Of a DNA stretch of 64,000 bases, positions 24,328-33,025 are shown one piece after another. Location: the NCBI RefSeq assembly GCF_041438865.1, contig NZ_CP109450.1, forward strand, positions 7,433,501-7,497,500, written 5' to 3'. The number at the start of each line of letters is the position of its first letter. The first letter of the stretch is position 1. The DNA comes from Streptomyces sp. NBC_01471. Lineage in GTDB: Bacteria > Actinomycetota > Actinomycetes > Streptomycetales > Streptomycetaceae. Below the pieces are notes generated by a model, which searched no databases, was not told the origin of the DNA, and saw only the letters and a list, made by a program, of their open reading frames with translations. Made by a program: the position numbers and the translations under genes.

Positions 24328-25389
24328 TCATCGCGTATCCTGTTCCGCCACCACACGCAAGAGCTGTGGATGAGGTGGCAGCCGAAGACTCCCCGTGGCG
24401 AGAGCCGAGGCGATGAGTACCGCTCCCACCAGCGGATCTCCGGCCGCAGGCACGGGTGCCGCAGACGGCAGCAGGGCGGCGAACTCCTCGCGCACGGGGG
24501 TGAGCAGAGGGTCTCCCATCTTGAACAGACCACCCGTGAGGGCTACTTCACAGCGCGCGCCTGACCGGGCCGGCTCCGCCGGGCACACGGCGGCGGCGGC
24601 TTCGGCGATCTGCCGGGCCGCGTCCCGCAGAATGGCGGCCGCCACGGGGTCGCCGGCCGAGCACCGGGCCACCTCCGGAGCGAACGAGGCGAGCACCGCC
24701 GGCCGGTCCGAACGCGGGTAGAGGCGACCCGGCAGGCCGGCCGCCGGTCCGAAAACGGCCTCCAGCCGTTCCAGCAGCACGGCCGAACCGCCCCGCCGTC
24801 CGTCGTACGCCCGCATCCCGGCCTCCAGACCGGCGCGGCCGATCCAGGCCCCGCCGCCGCAGTCGCCGAGCAGATGGCCCCAGCCGTCCGCCCGGCGCCA
24901 CCGGCTGAGGTCGGTGCCCAGCGCGATCATCCCGGTACCCGCTGCGACGACCGCTCCGGTCCGCTGGCCCAGGGCGCCCGCGTACGCCGTCACCCCGTCC
25001 GCGGCGAGTGCCAGCCGCCGTACACCGAGCGAGCGCTCCAGCGCCGCAGGCAGCTCCGCGCGCAGATCGTCCCCGAGCGTCGCCATTCCGGCGGCGCCGA
25101 TCGCCACCGCCGACACCCGGGTGCCACCTGCGCGGCCGAGCAGTTCCTCCGCCATGGGCAGCAACTGCTCCAGCAGATGGTCCGCTTCGATGCCGCGGGC
25201 GCCGGTGCGCACGGGAACCCGGGAGACCACGGACCCGGAAAACACCGAATCGGAAACCGCGGGCGCGGAGGCCGAGGATCCGGATGCTGCGGATCCGGAG
25301 ACAGCGGGCCCGGTGAGCGCCTGATCCGCGGCGGCGAGCGCGACCCGGAGCCCGGAGCCGCCGGAGTCCACCCCCAGCACCCAGGTCAC
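24328..25389 (-). CDS. N-acetylglucosamine/sugar kinase, BadF/BadG/BcrA ATPase family
   Basis: A 353-residue ASKHA-fold kinase. It shows phosphate-1 LGVDSGGSGLRVALAAAD, a phosphate-2 region VVAAGTGMIALGTDL, the glycine-rich GDCGGGAWIGRAGLEA, and the adenosine motif ALTGGLFKMGDPLLTPV. Residues about 27-57 are an odd Ser/Ala/Val-only insert (SGSAASGSSASAPAV). In Streptomyces this family includes N-acetylglucosamine kinases, but the exact substrate is uncertain. It shares 4 bp with the upstream ung gene (GTGA), so the two are probably cotranscribed. The start is GTG 25389. Confidence 0.82.
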   Translation of the reverse strand: MTWVLGVDSGGSGLRVALAAADQALTGPAVSGSAASGSSASAPAVSDSVFSGSVVSRVPVRTGARGIEADHLLEQLLPMAEELLGRAGGTRVSAVAIGAAGMATLGDDLRAELPAALERSLGVRRLALAADGVTAYAGALGQRTGAVVAAGTGMIALGTDLSRWRRADGWGHLLGDCGGGAWIGRAGLEAGMRAYDGRRGGSAVLLERLEAVFGPAAGLPGRLYPRSDRPAVLASFAPEVARCSAGDPVAAAILRDAARQIAEAAAAVCPAEPARSGARCEVALTGGLFKMGDPLLTPVREEFAALLPSAAPVPAAGDPLVGAVLIASALATGSLRLPPHPQLLRVVAEQDTR

Positions 25390-26063
25390 GGCAGCCGCCA
25401 GTCCACTGGCTGGGCCCCCTGGCGTACCAGCAGGTCGTTGGTCCGGCTGAAGGGGCGCGAACCGAAGAAGCCGCGGTCCGCCGACATGGGGGAGGGATGG
25501 GACGATTCGACCGCCGGGAGGTTCCCCAGCAGGGGCCGGAGGTTACGGGCGTCGCGTCCCCACAACACCGAGACCAGCGGCTTCCCCCGGGCGGCCAGGG
25601 CCCGGATGGCCTGCTCGGTCACGTCCTCCCAGCCCTTGCCGCGGTGTGCCGCCGGTTTGCGCGGCGCCGTCGTCAGCGCCCTGTTGAGCAGCAGTACGCC
25701 CTGCTCGGCCCATGGCGTCAGATCGCCGTTGGAGGGGCGGGGCAGGCCCAGGTCCGCGTGCATCTCGCGGAAGATGTTGTCCAGACTGCCGGGTACCGGC
25801 CGTACCTCGGGCGCCACCGAGAAGCTCAGCCCCACGGCGTGCCCCGGTGTCGGATACGGATCCTGGCCGACGATCAGAACGCGCACCTCGTCGAACGGCT
25901 GCTGGAACGCGCGCAGCACGTTCGCCCCGGACGGCAGATAAGTGCGTCCCGCGGCGACCTCGGCGCGCAGGAACTCGCCCATCGCCGTGATCCGTTCGGC
26001 TGCGGGAGCGAGCGCCTGCGCCCACCCCGCCTCGACAATTTCATTCAACGGTCGTGCTGCCAC
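25386..26063 (-). CDS. ung: Uracil-DNA glycosylase
   Basis: A 225-residue family 1 uracil-DNA glycosylase that removes uracil from DNA. The water-activating loop is GQDPYPTPGHAVGLSFSV with catalytic D68, and the leucine-loop region is HPSPMSADRGFFGSRPFSRT with His189. LLLNRALTT and LVSVLWGRDA are further conserved strands. The start is GTG 26063, with no better start downstream. It overlaps the sugar kinase gene by 4 bp, an arrangement with no evident functional link. Confidence 0.96.
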   Translation of the reverse strand: MAARPLNEIVEAGWAQALAPAAERITAMGEFLRAEVAAGRTYLPSGANVLRAFQQPFDEVRVLIVGQDPYPTPGHAVGLSFSVAPEVRPVPGSLDNIFREMHADLGLPRPSNGDLTPWAEQGVLLLNRALTTAPRKPAAHRGKGWEDVTEQAIRALAARGKPLVSVLWGRDARNLRPLLGNLPAVESSHPSPMSADRGFFGSRPFSRTNDLLVRQGAQPVDWRLP

Positions 26064-26224
26064 GGGGCGTCACTCTACTGGCACACCGCACCGGCGCTGT
26101 CCCGGGTGCGGCCGGGGCGAGCAGCTCCGCCCGTGCCCGGCACACACCGGACCGCGCCCATCGGGCAGGTGCGGGGCACGCCGATGCCCGGGCGGCGCCG
26201 TGCGGATCCGTCGCGGACCGCCGG

Positions 26225-27436
26225 TCAGGCGGCGGCGGGGCGCGCCCTCCGCCGAGGCCAGGGGACCAGCCACCGCACCGCGGCCACCAGCAGCCAGATG
26301 ACACCGGCCGGAGGCCAGGCACCGGCGAACAGGCCGAGTGCGACGACCGCCAGGAGGGCGGGGACCTCCTTGAGCAGGACGTGGCGGATTCCCCGGCCCG
26401 AGGCGGGCGCGGCCACCGTCGCGATGACCAGGTACACGGCGACCGCACCACACATGAGCCGGCGGGCGCCAGCCGGCAGATGCGCATCGGTGAACGCCAC
26501 GCTGTCCCCCAGGGCCGCTGCGAGCGCCGCGATCGATCCGGCGACGACGCAGTGCAGGATCAGCGCGATACGCACCGGTACGGCACCGGCAGCGAGGAGC
26601 GGCACCCCGCCCGTGCCGTGCCGCAGGGAGAGCGACCAGAACTGCAGCAGGAGCATGAACGCGCCGATCGCCACACCGTAGAGGGCCCGGTCCCAGACGG
26701 CTTCGCCCGCAGCGTCGACCATCTGCACGATGGCCTCGCCCAGAACGATCAGGACGAACAGGCCCAGCCGTTCGTCGAGGTGGCCTCCGTCGGCGTACCG
26801 CGGGACAAGCGGAGGCAGTCGCGGACGACGCTCGCGGGTCTTCCGCGACTGTTCGAGTACCCGGCCCGCCGACCCGGTGAACATGGAGACCAGGTCGATG
26901 GCGAGACCCGCTGCCCACAGGATGTAGCGGCCGTGGCCCTCCACCCACACGGAGACCACCCAGGGCGTCAGCCCCGCGCCCATCTGCGCGATGGGCAGGT
27001 CCACGATGACCTCGCGACGGTGTTCCCACACGCGGGACGAGAGCAACCGCACCAGGACGTAGGCGAGGGCGAAGGCGCGTCCGTTGTGCTCACGGACACC
27101 GGGAACGGCCGCGGCCATCACCGCCATGCCGAACATGCCGGCCATCACCATCATGGTTCTGGCCCTGTCCCCGGCCACGTTCGCGTACATCGTGAAGAGG
27201 ACCCACGCGTTCCAGAAGGCAAGGAACAACAGCACGTACAGGCCCAGGCCGGCCGGGCCGGGGTCGCCGTGCAGAAGATGCGCGAGCTGCCCGACCCCGG
27301 CGACCACGATCAGATCGAAAAAGAGCTCCAGCCATGAGGAGTGGCGCTCTTCACCGGCGCCGCCCGTGGCCGGCGGAGCCTGCGTCCGCGGCCGGGTCCC
27401 CGGATCGGAAGGGCCGTGTGCGGTCGCATCGTTCAT
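26225..27436 (-). CDS. Low temperature requirement A (LtrA) family membrane protein
   Basis: A 403-residue membrane protein of the LtrA family with about ten hydrophobic segments. The diagnostic N-terminal motif is SSWLELFFDLIVVAGVGQLA, followed by AFWNAWVLFTMYANV, DERLGLFVLIVLGEAIVQMV and LILHCVVAGSIAALAAALG. The first 30 residues are polar and probably cytoplasmic. Family function is obscure: LtrA was named from a Listeria cold-sensitivity phenotype. It is followed on its strand by nothing obvious; the ung gene starts 161 bp further along. Confidence 0.88.
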   Translation of the reverse strand: MNDATAHGPSDPGTRPRTQAPPATGGAGEERHSSWLELFFDLIVVAGVGQLAHLLHGDPGPAGLGLYVLLFLAFWNAWVLFTMYANVAGDRARTMMVMAGMFGMAVMAAAVPGVREHNGRAFALAYVLVRLLSSRVWEHRREVIVDLPIAQMGAGLTPWVVSVWVEGHGRYILWAAGLAIDLVSMFTGSAGRVLEQSRKTRERRPRLPPLVPRYADGGHLDERLGLFVLIVLGEAIVQMVDAAGEAVWDRALYGVAIGAFMLLLQFWSLSLRHGTGGVPLLAAGAVPVRIALILHCVVAGSIAALAAALGDSVAFTDAHLPAGARRLMCGAVAVYLVIATVAAPASGRGIRHVLLKEVPALLAVVALGLFAGAWPPAGVIWLLVAAVRWLVPWPRRRARPAAA

Positions 27437-27651
27437 GGAGACTTCTCCGGTCCTGGCGCCCCCGACAGGGCATCGGAAGGAGATCAGGATGCACCGCGCA
27501 GGGTACGGAACACGTCATGACACAGCGGCCGTGCGCCCGTCCGGACCGACACCCGCGAGCCCACCGCGGTGGGGCACACCTGCCGCGCTGGGCTCCCGGG
27601 GGGACGGCGCCGGTACGGAGAAGGACGTCCGGCCGACGCTGTACCCAGCGG

Positions 27652-28269
27652 TCAGGTCGACTTCTGCCCGTCGAGCGTTTCGCGCAGGAGATCCGCGTGC
27701 CCGGCGTGCTGAGCGGTCTCGGCGATCACGTGCATCAGGACCCGGCGGACGCTCTGCACCCCGCCCGGCTCGTTCCACGGGGCCTCGGGCAGCGGGTGCG
27801 TCGCCGACAGATCGGGTGTGGCGGTGATGATCTCCTCGCTCCGGGCGGCCACCCGCTCGTAGTGCTGGAGGATCGCGGCCAGCGTCTCACCGGGCAGCAT
27901 CCGGAAGGCGTTCTGGTGGTCGATCGCCCACTGCGGGTACTCACGTGCCGTGCCGGCCGCGAGGTCGGCCCAGGTGACACCCTCCGGCAGGTCGTAACGC
28001 AGCGCTGACGGCCCGTCGACCGCGAAGCGCAGCCATCCGTCCTCGATGTGCGCGACGTGCTTGATCAGGCCGCCCAGACACAGCGTGCTGGCCGTCGGGC
28101 GCTCGCTCGCCTGCTCGTCGCTGAGCCCGTGCACGGTGCGGGTCAGGGCGGCCCGCGCGGCCGCGAGCTCGGCGAGCAGGTCGGCCCGCTCGCCGTCGGG
28201 AAGGGAAGAGGGCACGGTCGTGGCGTTCACAGTGATCGGGTCCTTCTGATTGTTCTCGTTGTCCGGCAC
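27652..28269 (-). CDS. DinB family protein (DUF664-like)
   Basis: A 205-residue four-helix-bundle protein of the DinB/YfiT superfamily. The motifs are LGGLIKHVAHIEDGWLRFA with a metal-binding-type His, and VLMHVIAETAQHAGHADLLR, which carries the C-terminal HxxxH. Such proteins often act as thiol-dependent transferases (mycothiol or bacillithiol dependent) or remain uncharacterised. The start is GTG 28269; a second GTG at codon 14 is preceded by AAGGA and may be the true start. It is divergent from a WYL regulator gene, a common pairing. Confidence 0.85.
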   Translation of the reverse strand: MPDNENNQKDPITVNATTVPSSLPDGERADLLAELAAARAALTRTVHGLSDEQASERPTASTLCLGGLIKHVAHIEDGWLRFAVDGPSALRYDLPEGVTWADLAAGTAREYPQWAIDHQNAFRMLPGETLAAILQHYERVAARSEEIITATPDLSATHPLPEAPWNEPGGVQSVRRVLMHVIAETAQHAGHADLLRETLDGQKST

Positions 28270-28331
28270 GTGACCACGCTCGCAGGGGAAGCGGTCAGGT
28301 TGTGTCCTCTTCCTGGGGCAGGGTCGACGTC

Positions 28332-29411
28332 ATGCCGAAGACGTCAGCGCGACTGCTGTCCCTGCTCTCCCTGCTCCAGGCCCGCCGCGACTGGCCGGGG
28401 CAGCTGCTGGCCGAACGCCTGGAGGTCAGCCCGCGCACCGTGCGCCGTGATGTCGACCGCCTGCGCGAGCTCGGTTACCCCGTACTGGCCGCCAAGGGCC
28501 CCGACGGGGGCTACCGGCTCGATGCCGGTACGCAACTGCCCCCGCTGCTCTTCGATGACGAACAGGCCGTCGCCCTCGCCGTCGCGCTCCAGACCGCGAC
28601 CACGACCGGTGCCGGCATCGAGGAGGCCGCGGCCCGCGCTTTGCAGACCGTCCGGCAGGTCATGCCCGCACGGTTGCGCCATCGCGTCGACGCCGTGCGG
28701 TTCACCGCTGTGGAGCGCGCCGGGACCGAGCCGAATCCACAGGCCGACTCCGGCGTTCTCGTCGCACTCAGCGCAGCCGTCCACGCCCGCGAAGAGCTGC
28801 ACTTCGACTACGTCCCCGTGTCCCCTCCGGGAGGCACCGGCGGGGCCCGTGCCGTGGTTCCGCCGCGCCGGGTGCAGCCACACCACCTCATCACCTGGGG
28901 CGGGCGCTGGTATCTGGTCGCCTGGGACCTGGACCGCGACGACTGGCGTACTTTCCGCGCCGACCGGATCACTCCGCGCACCCCGACGGGGCCCCGCTTC
29001 ACCCCGCGCGAACTGCCCGGCGGGGAGGTGGCCGCCTTCGTCGCCGACCGGTTCCAGGGTTCCGACGGCTCCGGGGGCCGGCCCTGCCGCGGCGAGGTGA
29101 TCCTCGGCCGGCCGGCCTCGGCCGTGGCCTGCTACACGTTCGACGGGACCGTCGAAGAACTCGGCCCGGACCGCTGCCGCCTCGTCCTGGGCGGGTGGTC
29201 ATGGGCCGGACTCGCCGCCACCATCGGCAGGTTCGACGCCGACATCCAGGTCATCGGGCCACCCGAACTCCGAGACGCCTTCGCGCACCTGGCCCGCCGC
29301 TGTGCCGACGCCGCGACCGGCGTACCCGCGGAACGGACGGAGGCGGCTGTCAACAGCGCCCGGAACACCAGCGCCCGGAACACCGGCACCCAGAACACCC
29401 ACTTTGCATGA
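28332..29411 (+). CDS. WYL-domain transcriptional regulator (YafY-like)
   Basis: A 359-residue regulator with an N-terminal winged HTH (SARLLSLLSLLQARRDWPGQ, LEVSPRTVRRDVDRLRELGY) and a WYL domain (YVPVSPPGGTGGARAVVPPR, HHLITWGGRWYLVAWDLDRD) followed by the WCX domain. WYL domains are thought to sense nucleic-acid or nucleotide-like ligands. It is divergent from the DinB gene and could control it. The C-terminus ends in an NTSARNTGTQNTHFA tail made by a 15-bp tandem repeat. The stop codon lies inside the palindrome of the argG promoter, so the end of this gene and argG control are physically linked. Confidence 0.88.
   Translation: MPKTSARLLSLLSLLQARRDWPGQLLAERLEVSPRTVRRDVDRLRELGYPVLAAKGPDGGYRLDAGTQLPPLLFDDEQAVALAVALQTATTTGAGIEEAAARALQTVRQVMPARLRHRVDAVRFTAVERAGTEPNPQADSGVLVALSAAVHAREELHFDYVPVSPPGGTGGARAVVPPRRVQPHHLITWGGRWYLVAWDLDRDDWRTFRADRITPRTPTGPRFTPRELPGGEVAAFVADRFQGSDGSGGRPCRGEVILGRPASAVACYTFDGTVEELGPDRCRLVLGGWSWAGLAATIGRFDADIQVIGPPELRDAFAHLARRCADAATGVPAERTEAAVNSARNTSARNTGTQNTHFA
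29354..29398. repeat. 15-bp tandem repeat at the 3' end of the WYL regulator gene
   Basis: Three units at 29354-29368, 29369-29383 and 29384-29398. The first two are identical (CAGCGCCCGGAACAC) and the third differs at two positions. They encode (N)SARNT-type pentapeptides. Confidence 0.85.
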
Positions 29412-29432
29412 TCATGCATTGTGTCGCATACT
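29403..29432 (+). promoter_or_regulatory. argG promoter for a probable leaderless mRNA, with ARG-box-like palindrome
   Basis: TGCATGATCATGCA (29405-29418) is a perfect 14-bp palindrome matching the style of Streptomyces ARG boxes. It overlaps a -35-like TTTGCA or TTGCAT, and 18 bp on lies CATACT (29427-29432) as -10, only 6 nt before the argG ATG. No Shine-Dalgarno is present, so the mRNA probably starts at the ATG. Confidence 0.65.
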
Positions 29433-29438
29433 CTTTCC

Positions 29439-30890
29439 ATGTCTAAGGTTCTTACCTCCCTGCCCACCGGCGAGCGCGTCGGCATCGCCTTCTCCGGTGG
29501 CCTCGACACCTCCGTCGCGGTCGCGTGGATGCGCGACAAGGGTGCCGTCCCGTGCACCTACACCGCCGACATCGGCCAGTACGACGAGCCCGACATCGCG
29601 TCGGTGCCCGGCCGTGCGCTGGCGTACGGCGCCGAGATCGCGCGCCTGGTCGACTGCCGTGCCGCGCTGGTCGAGGAGGGGCTGGCCGCGCTCACCTGCG
29701 GTGCGTTCCACATCCGGTCCGGCGGGCGGTCCTACTTCAACACGACACCGCTCGGCCGTGCCGTCACCGGCACCCTGCTGGTCCGGGCGATGCTCGAGGA
29801 CAACGTGCAGATCTGGGGCGACGGCTCGACGTTCAAGGGCAACGACATCGAGCGGTTCTACCGTTACGGGCTGCTCGCCAACCCGCACCTGCGCATCTAC
29901 AAGCCGTGGCTCGACGCTGACTTCGTCACCGAGCTGGGCGGCCGCAAGGAGATGTCGGAGTGGCTGGTCGCCCATGACCTCCCGTACCGCGACAGCACCG
30001 AGAAGGCCTACTCCACCGACGCCAACATCTGGGGCGCCACCCACGAGGCCAAGACCCTGGAGCACCTCGACACCGGAGTCGAGACCGTCGACCCGATCAT
30101 GGGCGTCCGGTTCTGGGACTCCGATGTACAGATCGCCGCCGAGGACGTGACGATCGGCTTCGATCAGGGCCGTCCGGTGACGATCAACGGCAAGGCGTTC
30201 GCCTCCCCGGTCGACCTGGTGATGGAGGCGAACGCCATCGGCGGGCGCCACGGCATGGGCATGTCCGACCAGATCGAGAACCGGGTGATCGAGGCCAAGA
30301 GCCGCGGTATCTACGAGGCCCCTGGCATGGCGCTGCTGCACGCCGTGTACGAGCGCCTGGTCAACGCGATCCACAACGAGGACACCGTCGCCCAGTACCA
30401 CAATGAGGGCCGGCGCCTCGGCCGTCTCATGTACGAGGGCCGCTGGCTGGACCCGCAGGCCCTGATGATCCGCGAGTCGCTGCAGCGCTGGGTGGGCGCG
30501 GCGGTCACCGGAGAGGTGACGCTGCGGCTGCGGCGCGGCGAGGACTACTCGGTCATGAACACCTCGGGCCCGGCGTTCAGCTACCACCCGGACAAGCTGT
30601 CCATGGAGCGCACCGAGGACTCGGCGTTCGGCCCGGTGGACCGGATCGGCCAGCTCACCATGCGCAACCTCGACATCGCCGACTCCCGCGCCAAACTGGA
30701 GCAGTACGCCGATCTCGGCATCGTCGGCAACACGCACGCGACGCTCGTCGGCGCCGCCCAGGCCGCCTCGACGGGGCTGATCGGCGCGATGCCGCAGGGC
30801 GGCGCCGAGGTCATCGCCTCCCGTGGCAAGGTCGACGGCGACGACGACCAGATGCTCGACCGCGCCGCGATGGAGTTCGGCACCGACTGA
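29439..30890 (+). CDS. argG: Argininosuccinate synthase
   Basis: A 483-residue argininosuccinate synthase of the arginine pathway (citrulline + aspartate + ATP). It has the ATP-binding GIAFSGGLDTSVAVAW, YTADIGQYDEPDIASVP, and citrulline/aspartate-binding GDGSTFKGNDIERFYRYGLL. Typical later stretches are EKAYSTDANIWGATHEAKT, SPVDLVMEANAIGGRHGMG and GIYEAPGMALLHAVYERL. The ATG at 29439 (MSKVLTS) is preferred over the upstream ATG at 29421, which falls in the operator. The upstream palindrome suggests ArgR control. The argH and carAB genes are not in view. Confidence 0.97.
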   Translation: MSKVLTSLPTGERVGIAFSGGLDTSVAVAWMRDKGAVPCTYTADIGQYDEPDIASVPGRALAYGAEIARLVDCRAALVEEGLAALTCGAFHIRSGGRSYFNTTPLGRAVTGTLLVRAMLEDNVQIWGDGSTFKGNDIERFYRYGLLANPHLRIYKPWLDADFVTELGGRKEMSEWLVAHDLPYRDSTEKAYSTDANIWGATHEAKTLEHLDTGVETVDPIMGVRFWDSDVQIAAEDVTIGFDQGRPVTINGKAFASPVDLVMEANAIGGRHGMGMSDQIENRVIEAKSRGIYEAPGMALLHAVYERLVNAIHNEDTVAQYHNEGRRLGRLMYEGRWLDPQALMIRESLQRWVGAAVTGEVTLRLRRGEDYSVMNTSGPAFSYHPDKLSMERTEDSAFGPVDRIGQLTMRNLDIADSRAKLEQYADLGIVGNTHATLVGAAQAASTGLIGAMPQGGAEVIASRGKVDGDDDQMLDRAAMEFGTD

Positions 30891-30896
30891 CCGGAT

Positions 30897-30952
30897 CGGC
30901 GGCAGCACACCGTCCGGGAAGCGACAACGGCTTCCGGACCGTCCTGCCGCCG
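30897..30952 (+). terminator. Terminator after argG
   Basis: Outer 9-bp arms CGGCGGCAG/CTGCCGCCG (30897-30905 and 30944-30952) enclose a second inner stem (CCGGAAGC-type pairing), making a long hairpin 7 bp after the argG stop. Confidence 0.8.
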
Positions 30953-30971
30953 GTACGTCTCACCGGGGCGA

Positions 30972-32087
30972 TCACCCGTTCCGGGCCGCGGGCAGGGTGA
31001 CCTCGAAGCGGCAGCCGCCCGTCACATTGCGTACGGCGGCCTGGCCCGCGTGCGCCTCGACGATGCCGCGCACAATGGCCAGGCCGAGACCGGCGCCCGC
31101 CGGGGGCGTGCGGGCCTCGCTGCCCCGCCAGCCGGTGTCGAACACCCGCTTCAGATCGTCCTCGGGGATGCCGCCGCAGCCATCGGTCACCGAGAGGACG
31201 ACGGAGCCGGCCCGCTGCTCGGCCGCGACCGCCACCGTGCCGTCGGCCGGGGTCCGGTGGATCGCGTTCACCAGCAGATTGGCCAGCACCCTGGTCATCT
31301 CCTTGCCGTCCACCTCGACGGGCAGGGCCTGCACCCCACGGCCCTCCAGCCGGACGCCGTGCTCGCGGGCCAGTGGATCCGCCCCGGCCAGCGCATCGCC
31401 CACCAGGTCGTACACGGACATCCGGATCGGGGTCAGCGTGAGCGCTCCCGCATGGATGCGGGACAGTTCGAAGAGGTCGCCGACCATCGTGTTCATCCGG
31501 TCCACCTCCGTGCGGATCTGCCGGAAGTAGCGCTCGGGATCGGCGGCCATTCCGTCCTCCAGCGCCTCGGACATCGCCCGCAGCCCGGCGAGCGGGGTCC
31601 GCAGATCGTGCGAGATCCACGCCACCAGCTCACGCCGTGAGGTCTCCAGCGCCTGTTCGCGGCGGCGTGACACCGCAAGCTTCTCGCTCGTCGCCGCGAG
31701 TTCCCTTCCCAGGTCGGCCAGTTCGGCGGTGGGCGCTCCGCCCGGTTCGGCGAAGTCGCCCCCGTCGCCGAAGGAGCGCGCAGCCAGAGTCAGTGCCCTG
31801 CTGCCCGCGACGACCCAGCGGCCGAGCAGCAGCGCGGTCGCCAGCGAGACCACAGCGGCCATGGCCACCACCAGGGTCACCACCTTGAGGTCGTGCGGTG
31901 ACAGGAACATCGCCCTGGCCACCGCCAGCGTCCCCGCCAGCATCGCGGTCACCGCGACGGCCGAGATGACGGTGAGCGACAGGGCGACCGAGCGGTGGCG
32001 CAGCCGCCACAGGGCGCCGGCCCCGATCAGTCCGGCCGCGCCGGCGCCGAGGAACGCGTACAGAGCGATCAGCAGCAGGTCCTTCAT
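30972..32087 (-). CDS. Sensor histidine kinase
   Basis: A 371-residue sensor kinase. Membrane segments lie near residues 5-27 and 35-60, with a third near 68-92, and the sensing region between them is very short. A HAMP-like linker follows. The HisKA box is AWISHDLRTPLAGL with phosphorylated H160. The ATP-binding region shows NLLVNAI (N box), DGCGGIPEDDLKRVF (G1) and GAGLGLAIVRGIVEAH (G2). It overlaps the response regulator stop by 4 bp, so the pair is one operon on the minus strand. The input signal is unknown; the short sensor loop suggests membrane-intrinsic sensing. Confidence 0.92.
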   Translation of the reverse strand: MKDLLLIALYAFLGAGAAGLIGAGALWRLRHRSVALSLTVISAVAVTAMLAGTLAVARAMFLSPHDLKVVTLVVAMAAVVSLATALLLGRWVVAGSRALTLAARSFGDGGDFAEPGGAPTAELADLGRELAATSEKLAVSRRREQALETSRRELVAWISHDLRTPLAGLRAMSEALEDGMAADPERYFRQIRTEVDRMNTMVGDLFELSRIHAGALTLTPIRMSVYDLVGDALAGADPLAREHGVRLEGRGVQALPVEVDGKEMTRVLANLLVNAIHRTPADGTVAVAAEQRAGSVVLSVTDGCGGIPEDDLKRVFDTGWRGSEARTPPAGAGLGLAIVRGIVEAHAGQAAVRNVTGGCRFEVTLPAARNG

Positions 32088-32971
32088 CGGGCGCCCGCCT
32101 CGCCGGACCGGGCGGCCGCGCCCGGCCCGGACCCGGCACCACCCGCGTCGGCCCCGTCCGCACCCGCATCCGTACCCGTGCCTGCATCCGTGCCCGCGCC
32201 GCTGGACTCCGTTCCGTCCATCCGGCCCGTTCCGTCCAGCCGGTCAGTCCCGTCCATCCGGCCCGTTCCGTCCTCGAACCGGTAGCCGACCCCCCACACG
32301 GTCCGGATCAGCCTCGGTGCGGCGGGATCGTCCTCGATCTTGCCGCGGAGCCGGCGTACGTGGACCGTGACGGTCGACAGATCGCCGAACTCCCAGCCCC
32401 ACACCTCGTGCATCAGCTGCTCCCGGCCGCAGGCCTGCCCCGAGTGCCCGATCAGATAGGCCAACAGGTCGAACTCCCTCAGAGTCAGGGCGAGTTCGCG
32501 TCCGTCCTTGACGGCACGCCGGGCCGCGGGATCCACCGTGAGCCCCGCGGCGTGCAGCAGCGGGCCCGGCCGGTCGCCGCCCCTACCGCTGCGGCGCAGC
32601 ACCGAGTCGACCCGGAGCACCAGCTCCCGCGGGCTGAACGGCTTGGTGACGTAGTCGTCCGCGCCTATTTCGAGCCCCAGGATCCGGTCGTCCTCGTCGC
32701 CGCGCGCGGTCAGCATGATCACCGGAACCGGGCCGCGGTCCCGCAGTGCGCGGCACACCTCCAGGCCGTCCATGCCCGGCAGCATCAGATCGAGCACCAC
32801 CAGATCGGGCCTGCGCCGCGCCGCGCACTCCAGAGCGGCCGGGCCGTCGGCCGCGCGGTCCACGGAGTACCCGGCGCGGTCGAGATAACCGGCGACGACC
32901 TCCGAGACGGTCGGGTCGTCGTCGACGACCAGCACGCAGGGCGGGGGGAGGGCTGGGCGCTGGTTCTGCAT
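32084..32971 (-). CDS. OmpR/PhoB-type response regulator with low-complexity tail
   Basis: A 295-residue response regulator. The receiver domain (about residues 12-125) has the acidic pocket VVDDDP and phospho-acceptor D61 in LVVLDLMLPGMDG; the switch residues are MLTARGD and DDYVTKPF. The winged-helix domain (about 140-233) ends TVWGVGYRFEDG. From about residue 234 an extra 60-residue tail of Gly/Asp/Thr-rich repeats (DGTGRM hexamers) follows, unusual for OmpR proteins. It probably regulates the divergent GT2 operon or itself, since a palindrome lies in the shared upstream region. Confidence 0.92.
   Translation of the reverse strand: MQNQRPALPPPCVLVVDDDPTVSEVVAGYLDRAGYSVDRAADGPAALECAARRRPDLVVLDLMLPGMDGLEVCRALRDRGPVPVIMLTARGDEDDRILGLEIGADDYVTKPFSPRELVLRVDSVLRRSGRGGDRPGPLLHAAGLTVDPAARRAVKDGRELALTLREFDLLAYLIGHSGQACGREQLMHEVWGWEFGDLSTVTVHVRRLRGKIEDDPAAPRLIRTVWGVGYRFEDGTGRMDGTDRLDGTGRMDGTESSGAGTDAGTGTDAGADGADAGGAGSGPGAAARSGEAGAR
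32218..32271. repeat. 18-bp tandem repeat encoding DGTGRM-type hexapeptides
   Basis: Three 18-bp units at 32218-32235, 32236-32253 and 32254-32271. The first and third are identical and the middle is a diverged copy. They encode the start of the response regulator's unusual C-terminal tail. Confidence 0.85.
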
Positions 32972-33025
32972 GGCCCCAGCGTGTCACCCGGCTGCGGCGG
33001 GCGTCCGGTCGCACGGGTGGTTGTG

